Positions 17,572 to 27,099 are shown, counted from the stretch's first letter. The stretch is 62,767 nt of DNA from Xanthomonas pisi DSM 18956 (GCF_001010415.1 NZ_JPLE01000014.1:1-62767), one strand, 5' to 3'. Notes: a model not told the origin generated them from the letters alone. Made by a program: numbers and translations.

Positions 17572-18522
17572 ATGTCGCTCGACGTCGTTGTGGTGATGGA
17601 TCCCATCGCCTCCATCAAGATCGCCAAAGACACCACCTTCGCCATGCTGCTGGAAGCCCAGCGCCGTGGCCATCGCCTGCATTACGTGCGCCCGGGCGGG
17701 CTGAGCCTGCGCGAAGGCCGCGCGGTGGCGCAGGTCGCGCCGCTGAGCGTGCGCGAGGACAAGACCGGCTGGTTCAGCCTGGGCGCCTTCGCCGAACTGG
17801 CGTTCGGACCCGGCCAGGTGGTGCTGATGCGCAAGGACCCGCCTGTGGATGCGGAGTTCATCTACGACACCCAGGTGCTGAGCGTCGCGCAGCGCGCCGG
17901 CGCGCAGATCGTCAACGACCCGCAGGGCCTGCGTGACTACAACGAGAAGCTCGCCGCGCTGCTGTTTCCGCAGTGCTGCCCGCCGACCCTGGTCAGCCGC
18001 GATGCGGCGGCGCTGAAGGCCTTCGTGCTGGAGCATGGCCAGGCCGTGCTGAAGCCGCTGGACGGCATGGGCGGGCGCTCGATCTTCCGCAGCGGCACCG
18101 GCGACCCCAACCTCAATGTGATCCTGGAAACGCTGACCGACGGCAACCGCAAGCTGACCCTGGCGCAGCGCTTCATTCCGGACATCACCGCCGGCGACAA
18201 GCGCATCCTGCTGGTCGATGGCGAGCCGGTGGACTACTGTCTGGCGCGGATTCCGCAGGGCGATGAATTCCGCGGCAACCTGGCCGCCGGCGGACGCGGC
18301 GAGGGCCGCCCGCTGTCCGAGCGCGACCGCTGGATCGCCGCGCAAGTGGGCCCGGAAATGCGCCGGCGCGGCATGCGCTTCGTCGGCCTGGACGTGATCG
18401 GCGATTACCTGACCGAGGTCAACGTCACCAGCCCCACCTGCGTGCGCGAGCTGGATGCGCAGTTCGGTTTGAACATCGCCGGGCTGCTGTTCGACGCGAT
18501 CGAGGCCGGCGCCGCGCAATGA
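17572..18522 (+). CDS. gshB: Glutathione synthetase
   Basis: 316 aa from ATG 17572, the usual length for bacterial GshB. It joins gamma-glutamylcysteine and glycine using ATP in the cytoplasm. Visible family features are the N-terminal VVMDPIASIKIAKDTTFAML, then LMRKDPPVDAEFIYDT, an ATP-grasp core (VLKPLDGMGGRSIFR), GDKRILLVDGEPV, and the C-terminal GLDVIGDYLTEVNVTSPT carrying the Mg/ATP ligands. It overlaps the tonB-like gene by 4 nt (ATGA). The gshB-tonB pair next to pilG is also the arrangement in Pseudomonas aeruginosa. Confidence 0.95.
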   Translation: MSLDVVVVMDPIASIKIAKDTTFAMLLEAQRRGHRLHYVRPGGLSLREGRAVAQVAPLSVREDKTGWFSLGAFAELAFGPGQVVLMRKDPPVDAEFIYDTQVLSVAQRAGAQIVNDPQGLRDYNEKLAALLFPQCCPPTLVSRDAAALKAFVLEHGQAVLKPLDGMGGRSIFRSGTGDPNLNVILETLTDGNRKLTLAQRFIPDITAGDKRILLVDGEPVDYCLARIPQGDEFRGNLAAGGRGEGRPLSERDRWIAAQVGPEMRRRGMRFVGLDVIGDYLTEVNVTSPTCVRELDAQFGLNIAGLLFDAIEAGAAQ

Positions 18523-19394
18523 GCACGGCCGCGGCGCAGCCTGCAGCGATGCACGAACGCCAGCGCCTGAGCGCGATGCTGGTGATCTCGCTGGTGCTGC
18601 ACGCCGCGCTGATCCTGGGCGTGGGTTTCACGGTCAGCGAGGATGCGCCGCTGGTGCCGACACTGGACGTGATCTTCAGCCAGACCAGCACGCCGTTGAC
18701 GCCGAAACAGGCCGACTTCCTGGCCCAGGCCAACCAGCAGGGCGGCGGCGACCACGACACCGCCCAGCGCCCGCGCGACAGCCAGCCCGGCGTGGTGCCG
18801 CAGGACCGCACCGGGCTCGCGCCACAGGCGCAGCGCGCCACCAGCGTGCAGGCACCGGAGCCGACCCAGACCCGCGTGGTCAGCAGCCGTCGCGGCGAGC
18901 AGACGATGCCGACGCCGCAACCCAATCCGCAGACCGACCCGCTCACCCCGGCCGACGCACAACGCGTGCAGCGCGACGCGGAAATGGCCCGGCTCGCCGC
19001 CGAGGTGCATCTGCGCTCGGAGCAGTACGCCAAGCGCCCCAACCGCAAGTTCGTCTCGGCCAGTACCCGCGAATATGCGTACGCCAACTATCTGCGCGCC
19101 TGGGTGGATCGCGCCGAGCGGGTGGGCAATCTGAATTATCCGGACGAGGCGCGTCGGCGCCGGCTGGGCGGCAAGGTCGTGATCAGCGTGGGCGTACGCC
19201 GCGACGGGAGCGTGGAAAGCAGCCGCGTGCTGATCTCCAGCGGCGTGCCGGCATTGGACGATGCCGCATTGCGCGTGGTGCAACTGGCCCAGCCGTTCCC
19301 GCCCCTGCCCAGGACCAAGGACGACGTGGACATTCTGGAAGTCACCCGCACCTGGCTGTTCCTGCCCGGCGGCGAGCTGCACGACGATCGCTGA
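18519..19394 (+). CDS. TonB-family protein (TonB3-like)
   Basis: 291 aa. A short cytoplasmic N-terminus is followed by one membrane anchor at about residues 18-38 (LSAMLVISLVLHAALILGVG). A charged, Gln/Pro-containing periplasmic region comes next, then a C-terminal TonB domain (LNYPDEARRRRLGGKVVISV, DGSVESSRVLISSG, LDDAALRVV). The spacer lacks the Lys-Pro/Glu-Pro repeats of classical TonB. In P. aeruginosa the gene at this place (tonB3) is needed for twitching motility rather than iron uptake, so a pilus-related role is plausible. This is inference from synteny. Coupled to gshB by ATGA. Confidence 0.82.
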   Translation: MSTAAAQPAAMHERQRLSAMLVISLVLHAALILGVGFTVSEDAPLVPTLDVIFSQTSTPLTPKQADFLAQANQQGGGDHDTAQRPRDSQPGVVPQDRTGLAPQAQRATSVQAPEPTQTRVVSSRRGEQTMPTPQPNPQTDPLTPADAQRVQRDAEMARLAAEVHLRSEQYAKRPNRKFVSASTREYAYANYLRAWVDRAERVGNLNYPDEARRRRLGGKVVISVGVRRDGSVESSRVLISSGVPALDDAALRVVQLAQPFPPLPRTKDDVDILEVTRTWLFLPGGELHDDR

Positions 19395-19586
19395 AGCTGC
19401 GGTCGCAGGCGACTGATCTGCGCCATGCCGTTCGATGCGGTGCGCTTCGGGCACAGCATGGGTCTTCGTCCTCGCGGTTGAGCGGCGAGCACGTTCCGCC
19501 CGGCGTCGACCGAGCCGCGCGCGTTCGGCGTTCAAACCGGCCGGGATCGGTCGCAGCCCTCTCAGCCGACCCAACCAAGGCGTCGG

Positions 19587-20504
19587 TCAGGCCACCTGCG
19601 CTGCGGCATGCAAGCGATCGGCTAATGCCACGATCCCGTCCGCGTCCTGCACCCGCTCGCGCCAGGCGGCCGGAATGCCGTCGATGCCGTAGAACGCCCC
19701 CGCCAGCTGGCCGCAGATGGCCGCGGTGGTGTCGGCATCGTCGCCCAGGTTGGCTGCGCGCAGCACCGCATCGGCAAAGGTCTCGGTGGTGGCGAAACAC
19801 CACAGCGCCGCCGACAGCGAATCGACCACATAGCCGGTGCCGCGGATCTGCGCCGCGGGCACCGCCGCGTGATTGCGCGTGGCCAATGCGCGCACTGCCG
19901 GCGTGACCAATTCATCGCACTGCGCCTGCAGCACTGCCCGACGCTCGCCGCCCAGCAACGCGGCGCGCAGCTGCAGCGCGAACAGCCGGCAGGCGTCCAG
20001 CGCTTCGGCGGCGGCATGCGTGGTGCGCGAACTGTCCACGGCACGCGCGCCCAACTCGTCCGGGCGATGCGCGTAATACATCGCCACCGGCGCCAGCCGC
20101 ATCAACGCGCCATTCCCGGCCGTGCGCGGGTCGTCGCTGCCGCTGAAGGCCGGGCCGCCATCCAGATAGCGCTCCAGCGCCTGCCGCACGGTGCTGCCGA
20201 TATCGAAACAGCTGCCGGTGCTGCTGAGGTAGCCGTGCTGGTACCAGTTGCAATAACGATTCATCTGATCGGCAGCATCGAATCCGCTTCGGTACAGCAG
20301 GCTGTGCGCCAGGCACAAGGCCATCGAGGTATCGTCGGTCCATTGCCCGGCACGCAAGGCGAACGGACCACCGCCACGCATGTCGTCGATCGGGGCAAAG
20401 CTGCCCGGAGCACAGAATTCCAGCGTGGTGCCGAGCGCATCGCCGACGGCCAGGCCCAGCAGACAGCCGCGAAACCGCGCGCGTTCCAGATCGTCGTGCG
20501 TCAT
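19587..20504 (-). CDS. ADP-ribosylglycohydrolase (DraG/ARH family)
   Basis: 305 aa. The family's metal-binding segments are all present: GLAVGDALGTTLEF near the N-terminus, WTDDTSMALCLAHSLL at about residue 54, GNGALMRLAPVAMYY near 132, and the C-terminal NLGDDADTTAAICGQLAGAF. These residues hold the binuclear Mg centre that cleaves ADP-ribose from protein or small-molecule targets. The substrate cannot be told from sequence. The start overlaps the tsaB stop by 4 nt, so it is the last gene of a yoaA-tsaB-ARH operon. I see no matching ADP-ribosyltransferase in the window. Confidence 0.88.
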   Translation of the reverse strand: MTHDDLERARFRGCLLGLAVGDALGTTLEFCAPGSFAPIDDMRGGGPFALRAGQWTDDTSMALCLAHSLLYRSGFDAADQMNRYCNWYQHGYLSSTGSCFDIGSTVRQALERYLDGGPAFSGSDDPRTAGNGALMRLAPVAMYYAHRPDELGARAVDSSRTTHAAAEALDACRLFALQLRAALLGGERRAVLQAQCDELVTPAVRALATRNHAAVPAAQIRGTGYVVDSLSAALWCFATTETFADAVLRAANLGDDADTTAAICGQLAGAFYGIDGIPAAWRERVQDADGIVALADRLHAAAQVA

Positions 20505-21220
20505 GGCGCGGCAGCGGCCGCCTTCGCTGCACGTGCGGCCTGTTGCTCGACCAGCGTCAGCGCGACGTTATCGCGCAGATACGCCGGTTCCACACGCTCC
20601 GGCGCCACGCCTTCGCCACGCTGCAACGCCGGTACCGCCAACGTGAGCAGGTCGGCGGCGTGCGGCAAGGCGCTGGCATCGACACTGCTCAACTGCGCTG
20701 CAAAACGCTGCAGCAGCAGGCCATCGGCGGCAGCCAAGCCGGTGCCCACTCCGGCGAAGCGGTGCGCGGTGTCCGGCACGATCAAGGTGTCGGGCGTGCA
20801 CACCACTTCCGGCATCAGTTCCAGCACACCATCGCCGCGACGCACGAAGACGCCGGCATACACCTCGCCCATGCGCGCATCGATACAGGCCAGCACATGC
20901 GTCGCCTGCGCAGGCGCACGCAACGCCAGTACCTGCAGCGTGGAGACCGCCAGCACCGGCCGATCCAGACCTAACGCAATGCCTTGCGCGATACCGATGG
21001 CAAGGCGCACGCCGGTAAACGCGCCGGGCCCGCGCCCGACCGCAATCGCATCGAGCTGGCGCCGCGTGATGCCGGCCTCGGCCAGCAACTGCTCGGCCCA
21101 CGGCAATGCCAGTTCCGCGTGGCGACGCGGCGCCAGTTCGAAACGCTCGATGACGCGCCCGCCCACGTGCAGTGCGACCGAACAGGCTTCGGTAGAGGTT
21201 TCGAATGCGAGAACGTTCAT
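20501..21220 (-). CDS. tsaB: TsaB, tRNA threonylcarbamoyladenosine (t6A) biosynthesis protein
   Basis: 239 aa from ATG 21220 (MNVLAFETSTEACSVALHVG). Hallmarks are the N-terminal ASKHA-fold phosphate loop (FETSTEACSVAL), RRHAELALPWAEQLL, and GRGPGAFTGVRLAIGIAQGI. TsaB is the non-catalytic partner of TsaD and, with TsaE, installs t6A at position 37 of ANN-decoding tRNAs. It follows the helicase gene by 31 nt and overlaps the ADP-ribosylglycohydrolase start (ATGA). tsaB beside yoaA is also seen in Escherichia coli. Confidence 0.93.
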   Translation of the reverse strand: MNVLAFETSTEACSVALHVGGRVIERFELAPRRHAELALPWAEQLLAEAGITRRQLDAIAVGRGPGAFTGVRLAIGIAQGIALGLDRPVLAVSTLQVLALRAPAQATHVLACIDARMGEVYAGVFVRRGDGVLELMPEVVCTPDTLIVPDTAHRFAGVGTGLAAADGLLLQRFAAQLSSVDASALPHAADLLTLAVPALQRGEGVAPERVEPAYLRDNVALTLVEQQAARAAKAAAAAP

Positions 21221-21251
21221 GGCAGGGCCGTGGCAGCAAGAAAGGGGAAGA

Positions 21252-23261
21252 TCAGCCGTCGCCGAACGGCAACGCCAGTACGCCATTGTCGCCCAGCGGC
21301 GCGGCGACGCCAAAAAACGCCCGCACTTCGTCAATCTCGCGCGTGCGCGCAAACGGCGGCAGCGACTTCATGAAGGTGCGGCCGTAGCTCTTGTTCACCA
21401 ATCGCGGATCGCACAGCACCAGCACGCCGCGGTCGGTCTCGCTGCGGATCAGCCGGCCCACGCCCTGCTTGAGCGCGATGACCGCTTGCGGCAATTGCTC
21501 GTCGCGGAACGGGTTGCCGCCCTCGCGGCGGATCGCGTCCAGGCGCGCTTCGAACACCGGGTCGTCGGGCGCGGCAAACGGCAGCTTGTCGATCACCACC
21601 ACGCTCAAGGCATCGCCGACCACGTCCACGCCTTCGCGGAAACTGGCCGACCCCAGCAGCACGCCGTTGCCGGAATCGCGAAAACGCTGCAGCAAGGTTG
21701 CGCGCGGCGCTTCGCCCTGCACGAACAGCGGCCACGGCGCACCACGCAGCGCTTCGGCCGCCTCGCGCAGCGCGCGGTGCGAAGCGAACAGCAGGAACGC
21801 GCGGCCATTGGAAGCTTCCAGCACCGGGGTCAATGCCGCGATCAAGGCCGTACCGAAACCGCGCGCGGCCGGATCGGGCAGATTCGGCGGCAGGTAGCAC
21901 AACGCCTGACGTCCCCAGTCGAAGGGGCTGGGCTGCAGCAAGGTCACCGGGTCGTTCAAGCCCAAACGCAGCGCGATGTGGTCGAACTCGCCGCCCACCG
22001 CCAGCGTGGCCGAGGTGAACACCCAGGCCGCTTGCGATTTTTCGCGGTGCTCGCGCAGCGGCCCGGACACGTCCAGCGGCGTGCGCTGGCAACGGAATCC
22101 ACGCGGGCTCAGCTCATACCAGAGCACATCGTTGTCGACGGTTTCTTCCGGCGGATCCTGCGCAAAATCCGCCACCGCCACGTCCTCGCCCAGCCAGCGC
22201 GACAACCGGTTCAACGCTTCCTGCGCACGCGCAGTGCAGCCATCGAATCCCGGCGAGGCCTCGCGTAACGGCAACAGCGATTCGCCCAACCGCGCCAATG
22301 CCGACAACACCGCATCGAACCCTTCGCGCACCTGCGGTTTGGCCAGTGCGCGCCATTGCGTGCCGCGCGGCGGCAGGCCTTCCATGCCGGCACGCAAGCC
22401 GCGCAAGGCGTCGTCCAGGGCAAGGATCGGCTCCTGCAGACTGGCCTGCGCACCGGCGACCAGACGCGCTTCGACCATGCAATCGCGCGCCAACTCCTGC
22501 CACGGCCGCATGCCGAAACTTTCGCCGAAGAAATTGGCCGCCAGCTCCGGCAGCTGGTGCGCTTCGTCGATGACAAACGCCTGCGCGCCCGGCAGGATCT
22601 CGCCGAAGCCTTCCTGTTTGAGCGCCAGATCGGCCAGCAGCAGATGGTGATTGACCACGACCAAATCGGCGGCCTGCGCACGCTGGCGCGCCTGCACCAC
22701 GAAGCACTCGCCGTAGAACGGGCACTCGGTGCCCAGGCAGTTGTCGACGGTGGAGGTCACCATCGGCAGCAGCGGCGAATCGTCCGGCAAGGCGTCCATC
22801 TCGGCCATGTCGCCGTACTGGGTACGCCCGCTCCAGGCCACGATGCGCTGGAATTGCGACACCTGCTCGGGCGTGGCCAAGCGCGGCTCGCCGCGCGCTT
22901 GCTGGGTGCGGTACTTGCACAGGTAATTGGCGCGGCCTTTCAACAACGCGCTGCGCAGCCCAACGCCCAACGCGGCGCGCACGCGCGGCAGATCGCGGTG
23001 GAACAGCTGATCCTGCAGCGCGCGCGTGCCGGTGGAGACGATGGTCTTGAGGCCGGACAGCAATGCAGGCACCAGATACGCATAGGTCTTGCCGGTGCCG
23101 GTGCCGGCCTCGGCCAGCAGCACGTCGCGCTGCTCGAACGCCTCGGCGATGGCGCCGGTCAGGCGCAACTGCGCATCGCGCGGCGCAAACGCATCGAGCT
23201 GACGCGCAAGCGCCCCGCCCTCGCTGAGCGCCTCGATGCTGGCAGTGGCAAGTTGGGACAT
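21252..23261 (-). CDS. yoaA: YoaA/DinG-family ATP-dependent DNA helicase
   Basis: 669 aa, XPD-like superfamily 2 helicase. Walker A is LLAEAGTGTGKTYAYL at about residue 50. Four cysteines (in NYLCKYR and then DNCLGTECPFYGEC, about 115-185) match an iron-sulphur cluster domain. The DEAH box is AFVIDEAHQLPEL, followed by VFTSATLAVGGEF and the C-terminal LGSASFREGVDV and QGVGRLIRSETDRG motifs. YoaA in E. coli works with a clamp-loader subunit in repair of damaged replication forks; DinG is the close paralogue. I favour YoaA because of the neighbouring tsaB. Confidence 0.9.
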   Translation of the reverse strand: MSQLATASIEALSEGGALARQLDAFAPRDAQLRLTGAIAEAFEQRDVLLAEAGTGTGKTYAYLVPALLSGLKTIVSTGTRALQDQLFHRDLPRVRAALGVGLRSALLKGRANYLCKYRTQQARGEPRLATPEQVSQFQRIVAWSGRTQYGDMAEMDALPDDSPLLPMVTSTVDNCLGTECPFYGECFVVQARQRAQAADLVVVNHHLLLADLALKQEGFGEILPGAQAFVIDEAHQLPELAANFFGESFGMRPWQELARDCMVEARLVAGAQASLQEPILALDDALRGLRAGMEGLPPRGTQWRALAKPQVREGFDAVLSALARLGESLLPLREASPGFDGCTARAQEALNRLSRWLGEDVAVADFAQDPPEETVDNDVLWYELSPRGFRCQRTPLDVSGPLREHREKSQAAWVFTSATLAVGGEFDHIALRLGLNDPVTLLQPSPFDWGRQALCYLPPNLPDPAARGFGTALIAALTPVLEASNGRAFLLFASHRALREAAEALRGAPWPLFVQGEAPRATLLQRFRDSGNGVLLGSASFREGVDVVGDALSVVVIDKLPFAAPDDPVFEARLDAIRREGGNPFRDEQLPQAVIALKQGVGRLIRSETDRGVLVLCDPRLVNKSYGRTFMKSLPPFARTREIDEVRAFFGVAAPLGDNGVLALPFGDG

Positions 23262-23879
23262 GAGACCAGGGGGAATGCAGAAGAAGAAGAAGAATCACGA
23301 CAGCCTAGCGCGTGCGCGGGGATGCTGCCTGGATCGGGCTGCAGTAGCCGGTAAACACATCATCGCGGCAAGGCGGCCGCGGCGCACGTGGGCGGGCGAT
23401 GTGGCGAGCTCGTGACTGCGCCGCGCCATCCGCGCCCGAGGAGGATGGCCCTCGACAGTGCACCGGCGTTCGATGCAGCAAGTGCGCAGTGGACGTTGCG
23501 TCGCCGGTGTGCTCGGGGCGCTGCTGCGTGGTCGCCGCTACGAATGCCCTAGCCATGCCACGCACAGGGGTGGCACCCCGGCCGGCATTGCCAACCTCCT
23601 CACCCAGCGGTTGGACTGGCATGCAGTGGCGACTTGCAGACGACAAGGCAGATTGCCCATGCCATGCGCGTGGTCACATCGCCCGGGCACGGCTGGATGC
23701 GCGCGGCCATCGACGCATCACACTCGAAGACTTCAGGCCCGCTGCGAAGCGGCCGTGGGCGCCTTGAATCGAGTCGACCTGTCTGCGGACCGCAGGACGC
23801 AGCCACACATCCCACTCCCGTATGGCGCCGCCGGGCGAGCCGGTGGCGCTGCTGGCAGCGCAACCGGTAGTGCGCACAC
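23262..23879 (+). other. Gene-free stretch (618 bp)
   Basis: Lies upstream of the helicase gene and downstream of the TPR lipoprotein gene. Several open frames exist on both strands but none has a ribosome binding site or a protein-like composition. No terminator or repeat was recognised. Confidence 0.5.
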
Positions 23880-24404
23880 TCAGTAGCGTTTCACACCCGG
23901 CACGGTGCAACCGGCGATCTGCGCCTTGGCCGAGGCGGCGTTTTCCTTCTCGCCACGCGCCAGCCGCGATTGCTCGATGGTGGCCCAATGGCGACGGCAC
24001 AGCGGGCCGGTCTTGGAACCCAGTTCCACTGCCTGGTTGGCAAAACGTTCGGCCGCCGGCCAATCGGCCTGCAGCACGGCCACTTCGGCACGCTCCTGCA
24101 AGATTGCCGGGTCACCGGACACCAGCTTCAGCGCCTGATCCAGCGCCGCCGCCGCGCCGGGTAAATCGCCGGCCTGGCGCTTGGCCTTGGCGCTGTCGCG
24201 CAGGTCGTCCACCTGCGGGTCGCGCAGCGGCTGCACCGACAGCTCGGTGTCGTCGACGCCGGCTTCGCGTTCGATCAGCAACAGCCGTTGCGTTGGCGTG
24301 GTTGGGTCCACCGGGGGCGGCGGCGGCGCGGGCGGCGCACTGACGCAAGCGGTGACTGCGGCGAGCACGCCGATCAGGGCAACAAGGCGATGCAATCGGA
24401 TCAT
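23880..24404 (-). CDS. Outer-membrane-type lipoprotein with TPR-like helices
   Basis: 174 aa from ATG 24404. A signal peptide with lipobox (VLAAVTACVSAPP, Cys about residue 20) is followed by a Pro-rich linker. Helical repeats resembling tetratricopeptide units come next (GDLPGAAAALDQALKLVSGD, AERFANQAVEL). The gene begins 13 nt after the PBP1b stop, in the same direction. An analogous partnership exists in E. coli, where the lipoprotein LpoB activates PBP1b. This protein is not clearly LpoB-like, so a role as PBP1b partner is only a suggestion. Two cysteines near the C-terminus (PLCRRHW, IAGCTVPG) could form a disulphide. Confidence 0.72.
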   Translation of the reverse strand: MIRLHRLVALIGVLAAVTACVSAPPAPPPPPVDPTTPTQRLLLIEREAGVDDTELSVQPLRDPQVDDLRDSAKAKRQAGDLPGAAAALDQALKLVSGDPAILQERAEVAVLQADWPAAERFANQAVELGSKTGPLCRRHWATIEQSRLARGEKENAASAKAQIAGCTVPGVKRY

Positions 24405-24417
24405 GGGGTCACTCCAC

Positions 24418-26862
24418 TCAATGTGCAGGAGGCGCCGACGCAGGCGCCGGTGCGGGTTCTTCCGGCTTCTTTTCCAATCCGAAGAAGCGCCGCCAGCCGC
24501 CGCCGCTGGATTGCTCGGCAGGTGCGGACCCATCGTCGGGCACGCCTTCGATGGAGGGCGCATTGCCGGCGCACGACGCATAGGCCGGCGTGAAGCCGAC
24601 CACGAACGGGAACTGGCGCGCGCCCGGGCAGCCGGCATCGGTGACGCCCGTGCCGGCCGCGTCCACCCACTGCCAGTCCAGGCCCTTGCCGTTCACCTTC
24701 AACGGTGCGCTGGGCAGGCGCGCGAAGATGCTCGACCACACCCGCATCGCGCCGGTGGCGCCGTACAGGCCGGTTTCTTCGTTCTGGTCGTTCCCCATCC
24801 AGATCACCGCCAGATGGTCGCCGGTATAGCCGGCATACCAGCTGTCGCGACCGTCGTTGGACGTGCCGGTCTTGCCGGCCGGCGACAGGCGCCCCAGGCC
24901 ATCGCCCAGCAGCTGCCGCGCGGTACCGCCGCTGACCACCTGCTGCAGGGCGACGCTGATCAGGTTGGCCGCCACCGAATCGCCTTCCTGCGCCGGTGCC
25001 GGCGTCTTGTCGTAGCGCTTGAGCAGCTTGCCCTGCGGATCGAGCACGCCACGCACCGCATGCAGCGGCTGGATCTCGCCGCCGGCCGCCAGGAACTGGT
25101 ACAGCTGCGCCATGCCGTACGGGCTCTGGTCGGTCGCGCCCAGGATCAGCGAGGGGTTCGGGTCGGCCTTGATGCCAGCCAGCACCTGGATCAATTGCGC
25201 CACGCGATCGGCGCCGACCTGCATGCCCACCCGCACCGTGGCCTGGTTATACGAATGCGCCAGTGCATCGACCAGCCGCACCGTACCGTGGCTGCGGTTG
25301 TCGGAATTGCCCGGCGACCAGGTCTTGCCCCGGCTGAGCTGCACCGTGACCGGGGAGTCGTCGACCCAACTGGACAAGGCCCAGCGGTCCGGCGACGCCA
25401 GCGCCAGCAGGTAGACGAACGGCTTGAGCAACGAGCCCACCTGCCGCTGCGCCTCCACCGCACGATTGAAGCCGGGCTTGGCCACATCGCGGCTGCCGAC
25501 CACCGCCAGCACATCGCCGTTATGCACGTCGGTCAACACCAAGCCGGCCTGCAGCGGCGGACGCTTCTTGTTGTCCAGCCGCTTGATGGTGCCGGTCACC
25601 GCGCCTTCGGCATAGGCCTGCGCGGACGGCGACATGCCGGTGAGCACGCTCATGCCGGCACCTTGCAGCACGCCTTCCGGATAGTCGTGCGCCAGCTGCC
25701 GCCGCACCAGATCCACATAGGCCGGGAAGCGGTTGGCCGCGACCAGGCCTGGCTCGGTAGGCACGCCCAGCGGCGCAGCCAGCGCACGCTTGTACTCGGC
25801 ATCGTCGATCAGCTGGTTCTCGTGCAGCTTGCCCAGCACGAAGTTGCGCCGGTCCAGTGCGCGCTCCGGGTTGCGCCGCGGGTCGTAATACGACGGCCCC
25901 TTGACCAGCCCGATCAGCAGCGCGATCTGCTCGGTCGTCATCGAGGTGAGCTCGCGCCCGAACCACAGCTCCGCACCCGAGGACACGCCGTGGATGGCCT
26001 GCCCGCCGCGCTGGCCCAGATAGACCTGGTTGAGGTAGGCCTCCAGGATGGTGCGCTTGTCGTAGCGCGCTTCCATGATCACCGCGTACAGAATCTCGTT
26101 GAACTTGCGCGTGACCGTCTGCTCCTTGCCGATGCCGAGCAGACCGCTGCGCGCCAGCTGCTGGGTCAGGGTGCTGGCGCCCTGACGGACCTGGCCGCCG
26201 GAGCGCAGCATGATCCAGGCCGCCCGCACCATGCCGCTCAGATCGATGCCGTGGTGGCTGTTGAAGTCGCGGTCTTCCACCGCCTGCAAGCCGGTCACCA
26301 GCAGTTCTGGCACTTCTTCCATGCGCACCAGGCGGCGCTCTTCCTGCTTTTGTCCATACAGCGTGGCGATGCGCGCCGGGTCCAGCCGCGCGCTCTTGAG
26401 CGCCTTGCGATCGCCGGCATCGCGCAGGCTGGCCACGCGTCCGCCGGACAGGCTCACCTCGATACGCCGCGCAGGCACGCGCCCGTCCACGTCGTTGTAG
26501 CCACGGCTGGCGATGGTGAAGCGGCTGCCTTCCTGCTGATAGGTGCCGGCCAGCTTGGCCTGGCCGTCGTCGCGGTAGGACGCCGCATCGAGTTCGGTCT
26601 TCAGCGTGGCCGCATCCAGTGCTTTACCGGGCACCAGTACCAGCGGGCGCCCGTACACACGGGTCGGGATCTGCCAACGCAGCTCGCCGAAGCGCTGGCT
26701 GACCTGCTTGTTCAGATACACCGTGTAGGGGATCAGGAAACCGAGCGCCAGCGCGATCGCGGCAAAGCCCCAGACAATCAGCCTGCGTTGCCAGCGGGAG
26801 TCTTGCGCGTTGGAGTCGTCCTGAAAGTCGTCGGAATCGTCGTGGTCGTAGCGTCGGGGCAC
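24418..26862 (-). CDS. mrcB: Bifunctional penicillin-binding protein 1B
   Basis: 814 aa from GTG 26862. A short acidic cytoplasmic tail (DHDDSDDFQDDSN) is followed by one membrane helix at about residues 28-48 (LIVWGFAAIALALGFLIPYT), then a UB2H-like region. The GT51 transglycosylase domain carries catalytic Glu196 (EDRDFNSHHGID) and the later QGASTLTQQLARS. The transpeptidase domain has SxxK at Ser477 (GSLLKPF), the SYN triad and KTGTS. It polymerises and cross-links peptidoglycan in the periplasm. The C-terminal tail is Pro/Ala-rich. It is followed 13 nt later by a lipoprotein gene that may encode a regulator. Confidence 0.94.
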   Translation of the reverse strand: MPRRYDHDDSDDFQDDSNAQDSRWQRRLIVWGFAAIALALGFLIPYTVYLNKQVSQRFGELRWQIPTRVYGRPLVLVPGKALDAATLKTELDAASYRDDGQAKLAGTYQQEGSRFTIASRGYNDVDGRVPARRIEVSLSGGRVASLRDAGDRKALKSARLDPARIATLYGQKQEERRLVRMEEVPELLVTGLQAVEDRDFNSHHGIDLSGMVRAAWIMLRSGGQVRQGASTLTQQLARSGLLGIGKEQTVTRKFNEILYAVIMEARYDKRTILEAYLNQVYLGQRGGQAIHGVSSGAELWFGRELTSMTTEQIALLIGLVKGPSYYDPRRNPERALDRRNFVLGKLHENQLIDDAEYKRALAAPLGVPTEPGLVAANRFPAYVDLVRRQLAHDYPEGVLQGAGMSVLTGMSPSAQAYAEGAVTGTIKRLDNKKRPPLQAGLVLTDVHNGDVLAVVGSRDVAKPGFNRAVEAQRQVGSLLKPFVYLLALASPDRWALSSWVDDSPVTVQLSRGKTWSPGNSDNRSHGTVRLVDALAHSYNQATVRVGMQVGADRVAQLIQVLAGIKADPNPSLILGATDQSPYGMAQLYQFLAAGGEIQPLHAVRGVLDPQGKLLKRYDKTPAPAQEGDSVAANLISVALQQVVSGGTARQLLGDGLGRLSPAGKTGTSNDGRDSWYAGYTGDHLAVIWMGNDQNEETGLYGATGAMRVWSSIFARLPSAPLKVNGKGLDWQWVDAAGTGVTDAGCPGARQFPFVVGFTPAYASCAGNAPSIEGVPDDGSAPAEQSSGGGWRRFFGLEKKPEEPAPAPASAPPAH

Positions 26863-27099
26863 GGGGATGCGAGAATGTAGAGTCGGGCGAGTCTAGCGCA
26901 GCGCTGTCGTGGTTGCGGCCCGCTGGCCCCGCCGACTTAAGCGCGGCTAACAAACGCCAGCGCTCGCCTGCGCGCCGGTGCGGCCTGCGCTCGGCGCGAC
27001 AAGTGCCCCTCGTTACACTGGCGGCCATAGTGGGCCGGCTGCGCCATCGCACCACCTGCTCGCTACGTCCACCCGTCTCTCCGCTGGAGTTTCAACGCA

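Noticed and set aside
22114..23298. Second minus-strand frame overlapping the helicase gene
   Set aside because: Arg/Ala/Gly-rich shadow of the helicase, which has all motifs in its own frame.
23305..23646. 113-codon minus-strand open frame upstream of the helicase
   Set aside because: No ribosome binding site, no family resemblance, Arg/Pro/Ala-rich composition typical of random GC-rich DNA.
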